Shown: positions 30,930-39,717, numbered from the stretch's first letter. The stretch is 64,000 nucleotides of DNA from JBPYFK01 sp051984675 (GCA_051984675.1 JBPYFK010000045.1:56946-120945); one strand, 5' to 3'. Notes: generated from the letters alone by a model not told the origin. A program made the numbers and translations.

Positions 30930-32174
30930 ATGCAGCCCTGGATGTCGGTACCGGTTCCCACTGTCCCAGGCACGCCTCGCCCGTTGCGGCTGTACGACAC
31001 CGCGACCGGGCAGGTCCGGTCGATTACGGTCGGTGACCGGGCCCGGATGTACGTCTGCGGGATCACCCCGTACGACGCGACGCACCTCGGGCACGCCGCC
31101 ACCTACCTGGCGTTCGACCTGGTCAATCGCGTGTGGCGGGACAACGGTCATGCGGTGCACTACGTGCAGAACGTCACCGACATCGACGACCCGCTGCTGG
31201 AACGCGCCGATCGTGATCACGAGGACTGGGTCGTGCTCGGTATGCGGGAGACCGCGCTGTTCCGCGAGGACATGGAGGCGTTGCGGGTGCTTCCTCCGCA
31301 GGACTTCGTGGGCGCGGTCGAGTCGATTCCAGAGATCGTCGAGGCTGTCGGCAAGCTGCTGTCCTCCGGGGCCGCCTACCGGGTCAATGATCAGGAGTAC
31401 CCGGACATCTACTTCCGGCACAACGCCACCGGGCGGTTCGGCTACGAGTCGAACTACGACGAGGCGACCATGAACGCGCTGTTCCCCGAGCGCGGTGGCG
31501 ACCCGGACCGCAAGGGCAAGGAACATCCCCTGGACGCGCTGCTGTGGCGGGCCGCACGCGAGGGGGAGCCGTTTTGGGAGTCGGAACTGGGCGCGGGACG
31601 CCCCGGCTGGCACGTGGAGTGCTCGGTGATCGCGCTGAACCGTCTCGGCCTGGGTTTCGACGTTCAGGGTGGCGGCTCGGACCTGGCATTCCCGCACCAC
31701 GAGTTCAGCGCCGCGCATGCCGAGGCGCTGACCGGTGCCTTTCCGTTCGCCCAGCACTACTGTCACGCCGGAATGATGGGGCTGGACGGGGAGAAGATGT
31801 CCAAGTCCAAGGGGAACCTGGTCTTCGTGTCCCGGATGCGCGGCGACCGGGTCGACCCGATGGCGCTGCGGCTGGCGTTGCTGGACGGCCACTACCGCAG
31901 CGACCGCTCGTGGAACGCCGACCTGCTCACGCGCGGCGCGGCCCGGCTCGCCCGCTGGCGCGAGGCCGTGACGCTGGGCGCGGGGCCGGAGGCGGAGCGG
32001 ACCGTTTCCCGCCTGCGTGACCGGCTCGCCGACGACCTTGACACGGAGCAGGCGCTGCGCGCCGTGGACGAGTGGGTGGAAGAGGCGCTCACCAGCGGCG
32101 GGCAGGACCGCGAGGCTCCCGCTGTTGTGCGCGACGCCGTCGATGCGTTGTTGGGTGTGCGCCTGCTCGCCTGA
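30930..32174 (+). CDS. mshC: Cysteine:GlcN-Ins ligase MshC (mycothiol biosynthesis)
   Basis: A 414-aa ligase joining cysteine to 1-D-myo-inosityl-2-amino-2-deoxy-glucopyranoside with ATP, a late step of mycothiol synthesis. It is a cysteinyl-tRNA-synthetase relative: YVCGITPYDATHLGHA (zinc Cys and HIGH-like motif), NVTDIDDPLLERA, RPGWHVECSVIAL (zinc ligands), GGSDLAFPHHEFS and the KMSKSKGN loop. It is shorter than a tRNA synthetase and lacks the anticodon-binding domain. ATG 30930 gives MQPWMSVPVPTVPG, matching the known mycobacterial MshC N-terminus. It confirms an actinomycete host. Confidence 0.96.
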   Translation: MQPWMSVPVPTVPGTPRPLRLYDTATGQVRSITVGDRARMYVCGITPYDATHLGHAATYLAFDLVNRVWRDNGHAVHYVQNVTDIDDPLLERADRDHEDWVVLGMRETALFREDMEALRVLPPQDFVGAVESIPEIVEAVGKLLSSGAAYRVNDQEYPDIYFRHNATGRFGYESNYDEATMNALFPERGGDPDRKGKEHPLDALLWRAAREGEPFWESELGAGRPGWHVECSVIALNRLGLGFDVQGGGSDLAFPHHEFSAAHAEALTGAFPFAQHYCHAGMMGLDGEKMSKSKGNLVFVSRMRGDRVDPMALRLALLDGHYRSDRSWNADLLTRGAARLARWREAVTLGAGPEAERTVSRLRDRLADDLDTEQALRAVDEWVEEALTSGGQDREAPAVVRDAVDALLGVRLLA

Positions 32175-32552
32175 CAGGCGTCAGCTCGGACCGTCGCACG
32201 GTGATGATCAACACGTAGCCTTCGACATGGCCGGGGCGGTCATGATCACTGCCTGCATTCGGAGGAAGGGGCCGTCTCTTCCTTCGGTCTCCGACGCGGC
32301 TCCGTCGACGATTCTGTTGAAGTGCGGGAATGCACTGTTCCGGGCTCTCCGAGCGGCCAGAATTGCGTTTACTCTGCGTCGTGAACTACGCGGAAACTAG
32401 CCTGAACGGGTTATTCCGGGTGGTGAGTTACCAGCGTGTTCGGACTAATCCGACCGTGGACGCGCGTTGACACATCTGGTTGGATTCCGGGCCATGGTTG
32501 CGCTTTTTCCCGCAAGTGGTCGTGCGCGCGTAGATGGTGACAGGGCGGACTG
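32175..32552. other. Intergenic region upstream of the conservon
   Basis: 378 bp with no credible gene. A short imperfect hairpin (ACCGT-CGC-ACGGT) follows mshC. The second half is somewhat AT-richer (e.g. around 32350-32480) and probably holds the conservon promoter, but no box pair could be assigned with confidence. Confidence 0.5.
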
Positions 32553-33794
32553 GTGATGCGGGTCCGGGAGATGCTGGAACGCTCCCGCCGCTCATTGGCG
32601 GACGGGACGGCTCGACAACGCCTGGAGGGTTCCACACGGCAACTGCTGCAACGCTCCCGTGAAACGGTCGCGCAGCTTGTAGGTCCGTTGCCGGAGGTTC
32701 CCCAGAAACAGCCCGGCACCGGCCAGGTCAGCTCGCAGGAGGTGCTCGCCGGGGTGTGCGCCAGCATCTCCCTGCGCGACCTCAACCTCGTCGACGCGCT
32801 GCTGCAGCAGCTGGAGAAGATGGAGGCCGACGAGGAAGACCCAGACACGCTGGCCAAGCTGTACAAATTGGACCACCTGGCCACCCGGTTGCGGCGCAAC
32901 GGCGAGAACCTGCGTGTCCTTGCCGGACGTGACGCGGGCACCATCCGGGACGAGACCGCGTCGCTGGTGGATGTGGTGCGCGCGGCGGTGTCCTCGATCG
33001 AGCACTACCAGCGGGTCGAGTTGGGCCGGATCGCCGCGCTGGGCGTGGTGGGTTTCGCGGCCGACGACGTGAGTCGGCTGCTGGCCGAGCTGCTGGACAA
33101 CGCCACGACGCACTCACCGCCGACGACCACGGTGGCGATCAGCGCGCACCTCACCGAGCAGGGCAGCGTCATGGTCCGCGTTGAGGACGCCGGAATCGGC
33201 TTGCCCGCGGCGCGGCTGTCGGCGCTGAACGAGCGCTTGGCCAGTTCCCCGACGCTGGACCGCAACGCCGTGCAGCACATGGGCCTTGCCGTGGTGCGGC
33301 GTCTGGCCAGCCGGCACAACGTCCGGGTCTGGCTGGCCCGCCGTGCTCCGCACGGCACCACCGCTTCGGTCCTGCTGCCGGCTTCGCTGGTGCAGGATTC
33401 GCCGTCCAAGCGGTTGGGCGGGCAGCAGCAGCCGCGCGAGGACTGGCCCAAGCCGAGTTCCCGACCCTGGGCGTCGAGCACGCCGAGGGCCAGCGGCGGG
33501 TCGCGCATGACCGGCACGCTCGCGCAGCCTGGCGCGAGCGCCCCGGACGGCGGTCCGGCGACCACGGTCAACGGCCTGCCCAAGCGAATCCCGCGCAGTC
33601 TCAAGGACCCCGCCGGTCAGCCGGGCGCCGGCGCTGGGCACAGTGGCGCGGGGACCAACGGCGCGCTACAACGTTCCAGCAATAACACGGAAAGCCATCA
33701 GCGACTGCTCGCCGATCTGGACGGCTTCGCCGAGGGCGAGCAGGCCGCACATGACGAACGGGCACGGACTTCAGCCGAAGGGCAAGAGGAATGA
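32553..33794 (+). CDS. Conservon component A: soluble HATPase protein (CvnA-like)
   Basis: A 413-aa GHKL-ATPase protein heading a conservon. The kinase-like core is clear: LYKLDHLATRLRRNGENLRVLAG (H-box-like helix), LLAELLDNATTHSPP (N-box), VRVEDAGIGLP (G1) and QHMGLAVVRRLASRHNV (G2). Unlike typical CvnA sensors there is no extracellular or transmembrane region and no HAMP domain; the N-terminus is about 125 residues of charged helices. The C-terminal 130 residues are Pro/Gly/Ser-rich and disordered. GTG 32553 or ATG 32556 starts it. It is coupled by ATGA to the LC7 gene. It probably regulates the downstream GTPase switch; whether it phosphorylates anything is unknown. Confidence 0.88.
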   Translation: MMRVREMLERSRRSLADGTARQRLEGSTRQLLQRSRETVAQLVGPLPEVPQKQPGTGQVSSQEVLAGVCASISLRDLNLVDALLQQLEKMEADEEDPDTLAKLYKLDHLATRLRRNGENLRVLAGRDAGTIRDETASLVDVVRAAVSSIEHYQRVELGRIAALGVVGFAADDVSRLLAELLDNATTHSPPTTTVAISAHLTEQGSVMVRVEDAGIGLPAARLSALNERLASSPTLDRNAVQHMGLAVVRRLASRHNVRVWLARRAPHGTTASVLLPASLVQDSPSKRLGGQQQPREDWPKPSSRPWASSTPRASGGSRMTGTLAQPGASAPDGGPATTVNGLPKRIPRSLKDPAGQPGAGAGHSGAGTNGALQRSSNNTESHQRLLADLDGFAEGEQAAHDERARTSAEGQEE

Positions 33795-34231
33795 CGGCGG
33801 CAGCGGACAACGGGAGCTTCCAGGATTTCGGCTGGCTGGTGGACGATTTCGTGCAACGCGTGCACGGCGCCACGCACGCGCTGATCCTGTCCTCGGACGG
33901 GCTGCCGCTGGCGTCCTCCTCGTCGATCAGCACCGAGGAGGGCGAGCAGCTGGCGGCGATTTCCAGCGGTGTGCTCAGCCTGGCCCACAACAGCGCGGCC
34001 CTGTTCGACAAGGGCACCTGCGAGCAGATCATCATCCGGCTCAGCGAGGGCTACTTCCTGTTCATGGGCATCGGGGTCGGTGCGGGCCTGGCCGTGCTGA
34101 CCGACGGCGAGGCGCAGATGCGCGTCGTGGCCTACGAAATGACCAAGTTCGTGGAGAACACCGGCCATGCCCTGACGCCCGAGGTACGTGCGGATCTGCG
34201 GCGCGTGGTCACCGCCCGGCGTCCCGAGTGA
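33791..34231 (+). CDS. Conservon component B: Roadblock/LC7 protein (CvnB)
   Basis: A 146-aa Roadblock/LC7-domain protein: FGWLVDDFVQRVHGATHALILSSDGLPLASSSS is the family N-terminus, then ICSR-type helices and YFLFMGIGVGAGLAVLTD. In conservons this MglB-like protein is thought to act on the GTPase component as a GAP-like partner. Starts in an ATGA overlap with component A; component C follows 22 nt downstream. Confidence 0.93.
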   Translation: MTAAADNGSFQDFGWLVDDFVQRVHGATHALILSSDGLPLASSSSISTEEGEQLAAISSGVLSLAHNSAALFDKGTCEQIIIRLSEGYFLFMGIGVGAGLAVLTDGEAQMRVVAYEMTKFVENTGHALTPEVRADLRRVVTARRPE

Positions 34232-34253
34232 CGGGCTTGCGAGGGGGACTTTG

Positions 34254-34613
34254 ATGTCGACAAACATCGTGACCCGCAGCCACCGGGTGCGGCCTTACGC
34301 GTTGACCGGCGGTCGCACCAGAACCCGGCATCAGCTGCTGGTGGAGACCATGATCTCGGTGCCGCAGTACGACGCCGACTACTGCAGCACCCTGTTGCCC
34401 GAGTCGCAGGCGATCTACGAGCGCGCTCGTCGGCCGATCTCGATCGCCGAGCTGTCGGTGCTGCTGACCATCCCGCTTGGCGTGGTCCGGGTCCTGGTCA
34501 GTGACCTCGCCGCCGAGGGCGTGGTGTTCATCCACCCGACCGGGCACGCGTACAGATACGACCATTCCATCCTTGAGAGGGTGCTTGATGGGCTCAACAA
34601 GCTCTCCGCCTGA
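34254..34613 (+). CDS. Conservon component C: DUF742 protein (CvnC)
   Basis: A 119-aa DUF742 protein: RVRPYALTGGRTRTR is the characteristic basic N-terminus, LPESQAIYERARRPISIAELSVLLTIPLGVVRVLVSDL is a winged-helix-like region. ATG 34254 follows GAGGGGGAC; the longer frame lies inside component B. Its 3' end overlaps the GTPase gene by 26 nt, so the two are translationally coupled. Conserved in conservons; its biochemical role is not established. Confidence 0.93.
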   Translation: MSTNIVTRSHRVRPYALTGGRTRTRHQLLVETMISVPQYDADYCSTLLPESQAIYERARRPISIAELSVLLTIPLGVVRVLVSDLAAEGVVFIHPTGHAYRYDHSILERVLDGLNKLSA

Positions 34614-35181
34614 CGCCGACCTGATGCTCTCGGCGAAGATCGTCATCGCGGGCGGTTTCGGAGTCGGCAAGACCACCTTCGTCTCCTCCGTGTCGGACAT
34701 CGCGCCGCTGAACACCGAAGCATGGATGACCGAGGCCGGCGAGGGCATCGACGACGTCGACCCGTCCGGCTCCAAGACCACCACCACGGTCGCGATGGAC
34801 TTCGGGCGTGTTGAGCTGCATTCCGACCTGATGCTGTACCTGTTCGGCACCCCCGGGCAGTCCCGGTTCTGGTTCCTCTGGGACGACCTCGCCCGCGGGG
34901 CGCTGGGCGCGGTCGTGCTGGTGGACACCCGGCGGCTGAACGAGTCGTTCGCCGCCGTGAACTACTTCGAGAACGACTCGGACGTGCCGTTCATCGTGGC
35001 GGTGAACCTGTTCGACGGCGTGCAGACCCACGACCTGCAGGAGATTCGGGAGGCGCTGGCGCTGCGCCCGGAGATTCCGCTGGTCACCTGCGACGCGCGG
35101 GACCTGCTATCCACTGTGGACACACTGCGAACTCTGGTCAACCACACCATGAGACTGACCGTGGCGTCGGGCGCTGCATAA
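34588..35181 (+). CDS. Conservon component D: small GTPase (CvnD)
   Basis: A 197-aa Ras-like/MglA-like GTPase. P-loop GGFGVGKTTFVS near residues 19-30, the TTTTVAMDFGR switch I region, FGTPGQSRFWFLWD (switch II, G3) and VAVNLFDGV in the G4 position (N-x-F-D rather than NKxD, common in CvnD). ATG 34588 has GAGAGG 7 nt upstream. It completes the A-B-C-D conservon set, a membrane-associated G-protein-like switch known to influence development and secondary metabolism in streptomycetes. Confidence 0.94.
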   Translation: MGSTSSPPDADLMLSAKIVIAGGFGVGKTTFVSSVSDIAPLNTEAWMTEAGEGIDDVDPSGSKTTTTVAMDFGRVELHSDLMLYLFGTPGQSRFWFLWDDLARGALGAVVLVDTRRLNESFAAVNYFENDSDVPFIVAVNLFDGVQTHDLQEIREALALRPEIPLVTCDARDLLSTVDTLRTLVNHTMRLTVASGAA

Positions 35182-35231
35182 CGGCAACAACGGCGTACCA
35201 GGCGGCGAAGCACGAAGAAAGGTAGGCGCAG

Positions 35232-36467
35232 ATGCGGAAGATCCTCGTCGTCGGGGCGGGACAGGCGGGTTTGCAGCTCGGCTTGTGCCTGCTGGAGCAT
35301 CAGTACGAGGTCACCGTGATGTCCGCTCGGACGCCGGACGAGATCCGCAGCGGTCGGGTGATGTCCACGCAGTGCATGTTTGATATTGCCTTGCAGCACG
35401 AGCGTGACTACAAGATCAACCTGTGGGAAGGGGCCACCCCGCGGGTGGACGGCATCGCGCTGTCGGTGGCCGGCGAGGACGGCTCCCGCGCACTGAACTG
35501 GATGGGGGAGCTGGACAACTACGCGCAGTCGGTCGACCAGCGGGTGAAGATGGCCGGCTGGCTGGAGCTGTTCGAGGACAACGGCGGCAAGGTCGTCTAC
35601 CACGGCGTGACGACCTCCGACCTGGATTCGCTGACCAAGCACTACGACCTGGTGGTCGTCGCCGCGGGCAAGGGCGAGCTGGTGCAGCTGTTCGACCGCG
35701 ATCCCGACCGCTCGCCGTACACCAGCCCGCAGCGCGCGCTGTCAGTGTCCTATGTGCACGGTGGGAAGCGGCGGCCCGAGTTCGGCGACCACGAGCCGGT
35801 CCGGTTCAACGCGGTCCCCGGTGTCGGTGAGCTGTTCGTCATTCCGGCTTACACCTTCAGCGGCCCGTGCTACATCCCCTTCTTCGAAGGCGTCCCGGGC
35901 GGGCCGCTGGACTGCTGGTCGGACCGGCCCGCACCGGACGAGCACTGGCAGCGGATGCTGGGGCTGATGCGCCAGTACGTGCCATGGGAGTACGAGCTGT
36001 TCGCCGACGCCGAACTGACCGACCCGCAGGCCGTGCTCAGCGGCGGCTACACGCCGGTGGTGCGCAAGCCGGTGGGCCGGCTGCCCTCCGGCGGTGTCGT
36101 GCTGGGGATGGCCGACGTTGTCGTGGCCAACGACCCGATCACCGGCCAGGGCTCGAACTTCGCCAGCAAGTGCGCCGCCAGCTATCTCGGCAGCATCCTC
36201 GACCGCGGGGACCAGCCGTTCGACGAGGAGTGGATGGAGCAGACGTTCGAGCGGTACTGGGACAACGCTCAGCACGTCACGACGTGGACGAACGCGATGC
36301 TGCAGCCGCCGCCGGAACACGTGCTCAACATCTTCGGCGTGGCACAGACCACCGACGCGGTGCGCCGCCGGTTCGTCAACGGCTTCAACGACCCAACCGA
36401 CTTCGGCCGCTGGTTCCTCGACCCGGCGCTCGCGGAGGAGTACCTCGCGCAGGTCGCCGGTGACTAG
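35232..36467 (+). CDS. Styrene/indole monooxygenase-like flavoprotein (StyA-like)
   Basis: A 411-aa single-component FAD protein resembling the oxygenase subunit of styrene monooxygenases. The N-terminal VVGAGQAGLQLGLCLLE is the FAD GxGxxG; RSGRVMSTQCMFDIALQHER and LDLVVVAAGKGELVQLF-type segments and GMADVVVANDPITGQGSNFASKCA (second FAD motif) fit the family. StyA needs a separate flavin reductase, and none is adjacent. It begins 50 nt after the conservon GTPase with GAAAGG upstream, so it is probably part of the conservon transcript, in the position where streptomycete conservons often carry a P450. Confidence 0.85.
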   Translation: MRKILVVGAGQAGLQLGLCLLEHQYEVTVMSARTPDEIRSGRVMSTQCMFDIALQHERDYKINLWEGATPRVDGIALSVAGEDGSRALNWMGELDNYAQSVDQRVKMAGWLELFEDNGGKVVYHGVTTSDLDSLTKHYDLVVVAAGKGELVQLFDRDPDRSPYTSPQRALSVSYVHGGKRRPEFGDHEPVRFNAVPGVGELFVIPAYTFSGPCYIPFFEGVPGGPLDCWSDRPAPDEHWQRMLGLMRQYVPWEYELFADAELTDPQAVLSGGYTPVVRKPVGRLPSGGVVLGMADVVVANDPITGQGSNFASKCAASYLGSILDRGDQPFDEEWMEQTFERYWDNAQHVTTWTNAMLQPPPEHVLNIFGVAQTTDAVRRRFVNGFNDPTDFGRWFLDPALAEEYLAQVAGD

Positions 36468-36498
36468 CGGAACCAGGCGACACTGACCCGCGTCGCCG

Positions 36499-37413
36499 TC
36501 AGTTCCGGTCGCCTCGGGTGGGGCCAGCCCCGCCCTTGCCTCCGGGGCGACGGCGGCGCAGGTAGCGCTCGAACTCGGCGGCGATGGCGTCGCCGCTGGT
36601 TTCGGTCAGGCTGGTCTCCGCGTCACCCCGCTCTTCGAGGGCGCGGACGTAGTTGCGCACGTCCTCGTCCTCCTCAGCCATCTCGCTGACCGTGGTCTCC
36701 CACTCCTCGGCCTGCTCCGGCAGGTTGCCCAGGGGCACCTCGACGTCGAGCGCGTCCTCCACCCGGTGCAGCAGCGCGAGCGTGGCCTTGGGTGAGGGCG
36801 GCTGCGAGACGTAGTGCGGCACCGCGGCCCAGAACGAGACGGCGGGCAGGCCCGCCTGAACGCACGCGTGCTGGAAGACGGCGACGATGCCCGCCGGACC
36901 TTCGTACCGGGACGTCTGCACGCCGTAGCGGGTGGCGGAGTCAGCGTCGTAGGCGGTGCCGGTCACCGGAACCGGGCGGGTGTGCGGAGCGTCCGCGAGG
37001 AGGGCACCGAGAGTGACGACAGTGGTCGCGCCCACCTGTTCGAGGTACGAGAGGAGTTCGGCGCAGAACCCCCGCCACCGCATGTTCGGCTCGATCCCGT
37101 GGACGAGGACGACGTCATGGTCCAGGCCGGGCGGGCGGCATACCGACAGCCGAGTGGTCGGCCAGGTGGTCTCCCTGGTCACGCCGTCGACGATCCGCAC
37201 CGTCGGGCGGGTCACCTGGAAGTCGTAGTAGGGGTCCGGGTCGATCTCGGTCAGCGGGGTGGTGTCCCAGGTCAGTTGCAGGTGTTCGATCGCAGCGCTG
37301 GCGGCGTCGCCGGCGTCGTTCCAGCCCTCGAACGCCGCCACCACGATCGGGTTGGTGAGCTCGGGCAGTTCGGCGGGCGGTTGGTCTTCGTGGCGCAGGT
37401 CGCGATCGGTCAC
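36499..37413 (-). CDS. PAC2 family protein
   Basis: A 304-aa member of the PAC2 (proteasome assembly chaperone 2) fold family. Visible: PIVVAAFEGWNDAGDAASAAIEHL (core strand and helix), VLVHGIEPNMRWRGFCAELLSYLEQVGATTVVTLGALLADAPHTRPVPVTG, and FWAAVPHYVSQPPSPKATLALL. Bacterial members have no proven role; the linkage to mshC and pupylation genes is conserved in actinomycetes. GTG 37413 has TACCCT 6 nt upstream and no Shine-Dalgarno sequence. The C-terminus is Arg/Gly-rich and disordered. Confidence 0.9.
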   Translation of the reverse strand: MTDRDLRHEDQPPAELPELTNPIVVAAFEGWNDAGDAASAAIEHLQLTWDTTPLTEIDPDPYYDFQVTRPTVRIVDGVTRETTWPTTRLSVCRPPGLDHDVVLVHGIEPNMRWRGFCAELLSYLEQVGATTVVTLGALLADAPHTRPVPVTGTAYDADSATRYGVQTSRYEGPAGIVAVFQHACVQAGLPAVSFWAAVPHYVSQPPSPKATLALLHRVEDALDVEVPLGNLPEQAEEWETTVSEMAEEDEDVRNYVRALEERGDAETSLTETSGDAIAAEFERYLRRRRPGGKGGAGPTRGDRN

Positions 37414-37419
37414 CGCGCC

Positions 37420-37425
37420 AGGGTA
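37420..37425 (-). promoter_or_regulatory. -10 box for leaderless PAC2 mRNA
   Basis: Minus-strand TACCCT ends 6 nt before the PAC2 GTG start. Confidence 0.45.
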
Positions 37426-37555
37426 CGACCAGATGAAGATCGACGTGCAGCTCGCACCCTTCCTGGCGTGCCGGGCTCGGATATGCGACCGAGATCACTC
37501 TCGCGGTCCGCGCTCGGCGCACCTGGGACGCCGATCTTCTCGGGCGGCCCCATCA

Positions 37556-37594
37556 GTCCACTATGGACACTACGGAAACACGTCCACTGTGGAA
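37556..37594. promoter_or_regulatory. Two GTCCA-N3-TGGA palindromes
   Basis: GTCCA-CTA-TGGAC at 37556-37568 (perfect) and GTCCA-CTG-TGGAA at 37582-37594, centres 26 bp apart, in the 299-bp region between PAC2 and the HAD gene. They could be operators for either gene, but the same motif recurs inside coding genes of the window (see findings). Confidence 0.35.
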
Positions 37595-37712
37595 CATGAT
37601 CCGCCTTCGTTAGATGTGTCACGGATTACGCTGGCGTTTCGGAATGTGGTCGTGATGTTGTGGTGTTGTGGAGGTGACGTGTCCATCGACGCCGGGAGAC
37701 CCCCCCAACATC

Positions 37713-38450
37713 ATGGTTACTCACGCGTTCACCAGCCCCAGCGCGACCAGTCCTGTGGTGTCGGCGGCGGTACCGCCCGCGGCCGTGCTCTTCGACATGG
37801 ACGGCACGTTGGTCGACTCCGAGAAGCTGTGGACCGTCGCCCTGCACGACTACGCGGCCTACCGGGACGGCGAGCTTTCCGGCGCCACCCGCGCGGCCAT
37901 GGTCGGCTCGAACATGAACCGCAGCGTATGGCTGCTGCTCGCTGACCTCGGCGTGCCGGATGGGCCGGAAGAGGTGGCGACCGCCGCCAAATGGGTGGCG
38001 GGGCGTGTGGCGGAGCTGTTCGAGCGCGAGCTGCCGTGGCGTCCCGGCGCCCGCGAAGCGCTGGCGTCGGTGCGTGCGGCGGGCGTGCCGGCGGCGCTGG
38101 TCACTTCGACCATCCGGTCCCTGACCGAGATCGCGCTGCGCACCCTCGGTCGGGACTCCTTCGATGTCACGGTCTGCGGAGACGAGGTCGACGGCAGGAC
38201 GAAGCCGGAGCCCGACCCCTACCTCAAGGCGAGTCGGCTACTGGGGGTAGCGCCGGAGGACTGTGTGGCGATCGAGGACTCGCCGACCGGCGTGACCTCG
38301 GCGGTGTCCGCGGGCTGCACGGTTCTCGCGGTGCCGTGTGAGGTCCCGCTGGAGCCGGGTGAGGGTCGGGTGCTGCGGGAGAGCCTCGAAGGTGTGGACC
38401 TGGACCTGCTCGCGGGGCTGGTCGCCCAACGCCAGTCCCGGTCGGCGTGA
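37713..38450 (+). CDS. HAD-IA family phosphatase
   Basis: A 245-aa haloacid-dehalogenase-type hydrolase. Motif I VLFDMDGTLVDSEKLW with the nucleophile Asp, motif II LVTSTIRS, motif III TKPEPDPYLKA, motif IV CVAIEDSPTGVTSA. The helical cap between motifs I and II marks the beta-phosphoglucomutase/phosphatase subgroup. ATG 37713 is chosen; GGGAGA lies 13 nt before it. It lies upstream of hisE, but no histidinol-phosphatase role can be inferred. About 20 Ser/Ala/Val-rich residues precede motif I. Confidence 0.9.
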   Translation: MVTHAFTSPSATSPVVSAAVPPAAVLFDMDGTLVDSEKLWTVALHDYAAYRDGELSGATRAAMVGSNMNRSVWLLLADLGVPDGPEEVATAAKWVAGRVAELFERELPWRPGAREALASVRAAGVPAALVTSTIRSLTEIALRTLGRDSFDVTVCGDEVDGRTKPEPDPYLKASRLLGVAPEDCVAIEDSPTGVTSAVSAGCTVLAVPCEVPLEPGEGRVLRESLEGVDLDLLAGLVAQRQSRSA

Positions 38451-38533
38451 CCTGGCCGACCACAACGTGAGCTCGGCGACCGCAAGCCGACCACCGTCGC
38501 CGCCGGCCACGGGGGGATGCAAGGATCGGGTGC

Positions 38534-38797
38534 GTGAAAACCTTCGACGAGCTGTTCGCCGAGCTCCAGGAGCGGGCTGCCACCCGGCCGGAGGGCTCCT
38601 CGACCGTCGCCGCACTCGACGCCGGCGTGCACGCCCAGGGCAAGAAGGTCCTGGAAGAGGCCGGCGAGGTGTGGATCGCGGCCGAGCACGAGTCCGATGA
38701 GCACCTGGCGGAGGAGATCTCGCAACTGCTCTACCGGTTGCAGGTGATCATGCTCGGCCGAGGGTTGTCGCTGCAAGACGTCTATCGTTACCTCTGA
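38534..38797 (+). CDS. hisE: Phosphoribosyl-ATP pyrophosphohydrolase
   Basis: An 87-aa protein of the MazG-like all-alpha NTP pyrophosphatase fold catalysing the second step of histidine biosynthesis (PR-ATP to PR-AMP). The metal-binding signature is KKVLEEAGEVWIAAEHES...EEISQLLYRLQV. GTG 38534 gives the usual VKTFDELFAEL start. An AAGGAT hexamer lies 7 nt upstream, so the message may be leaderless. hisG follows after 17 nt, the standard actinomycete pair. Confidence 0.95.
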   Translation: MKTFDELFAELQERAATRPEGSSTVAALDAGVHAQGKKVLEEAGEVWIAAEHESDEHLAEEISQLLYRLQVIMLGRGLSLQDVYRYL

Positions 38798-38814
38798 ACA
38801 GGAGATCTGAGTCC

Positions 38815-39660
38815 ATGCTGCGCGTCGCGGTGCCCAACAAGGGCACGTTGGCCGGTCCCGCCTCCGAGATGCTCGCGGAAGCCGGGTACCGGCAGCGCCA
38901 TGAGCAGCGGGACCTCACCGTTCTGGACCCGGACAACGACGTCGAGTTCTTCTTCCTTCGCCCCAAGGACATCTCGATCTACGTCGGCTCCGGCAAGCTC
39001 GACCTGGGCATTACCGGCCGCGACCTCGCCCTGGACTCCGGTGCCCCGGTGGTGGAGCGGCTGCCGCTGGGGTTCGGCGGCTCCACGTTCCGCTACGCCG
39101 CGCCGGATGACCGGGAGTGGACGGTGCCGGCGCTGGCGGGAAAGCGGATCGCGACCTCCTACCCGCGCCTGGTCACCGATGACCTCGCGCGGCACGGGGT
39201 GGAGGCCGAGGTCATCCGGCTGGAAGGCGCGGTGGAGATCTCCATCCAGCTCGGGGTGGCCGACGCGATCGCCGATGTCGTCGGCTCCGGCCGTACGCTG
39301 CGACAGCACGGGCTGGTCGCCTTCGGCGACCCGATCTGCCAGTCCGAGGCCGTGGTCGTGGAGCGCAAGGAGGCCGACGGCGATCCCTCCAAGGACCAGC
39401 TGGTCGCCCGCCTGCAGGGCGTCGTGTTCGCGCAGCAGTACGTGATGCTCGACTACGACTGCCCGCGTGAGCTGTTGGACGAGGCGATCGAGCTCACCCC
39501 GGGTGTCGAGTCGCCGACCGTGGCGCCGCTGGCCGACGAGCGCTGGGTCGCGGTGCGAGCCATGGTCTCCCGCAAGAAGGCGCCCGCGATCATGGATCGG
39601 CTCTCGGCGTTCGGCGCGCGAGCGATCCTGTCCTCCGACATCCGTTCCTGCCGCTTGTAG
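38815..39660 (+). CDS. hisG: ATP phosphoribosyltransferase (long form)
   Basis: A 281-aa HisG of the long, HisZ-independent type, catalysing the first committed step of histidine biosynthesis. N-terminal MLRVAVPNKGTLAGPASEMLAEAGY, PRPP-site region GVADAIADVVGSGRTLRQHGL, and a C-terminal ACT-like regulatory domain (WVAVRAMVSRKKAPAIMDRLSAFGA), the site of histidine feedback in this class. ATG 38815 follows AGGAG. A strong terminator lies 28 nt past the stop. Confidence 0.96.
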   Translation: MLRVAVPNKGTLAGPASEMLAEAGYRQRHEQRDLTVLDPDNDVEFFFLRPKDISIYVGSGKLDLGITGRDLALDSGAPVVERLPLGFGGSTFRYAAPDDREWTVPALAGKRIATSYPRLVTDDLARHGVEAEVIRLEGAVEISIQLGVADAIADVVGSGRTLRQHGLVAFGDPICQSEAVVVERKEADGDPSKDQLVARLQGVVFAQQYVMLDYDCPRELLDEAIELTPGVESPTVAPLADERWVAVRAMVSRKKAPAIMDRLSAFGARAILSSDIRSCRL

Positions 39661-39688
39661 GCCCGCCGCTCGGCGCTTCGTGACTGAT

Positions 39689-39717
39689 GCGTGGGCGGTT
39701 CTACGAACCGCCCACGC
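39689..39717 (+). terminator. Terminator hairpin after hisG
   Basis: A 13-bp perfect stem, GCGTGGGCGGTTC (39689-39701) with GAACCGCCCACGC (39705-39717), loop TAC. Confidence 0.85.
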
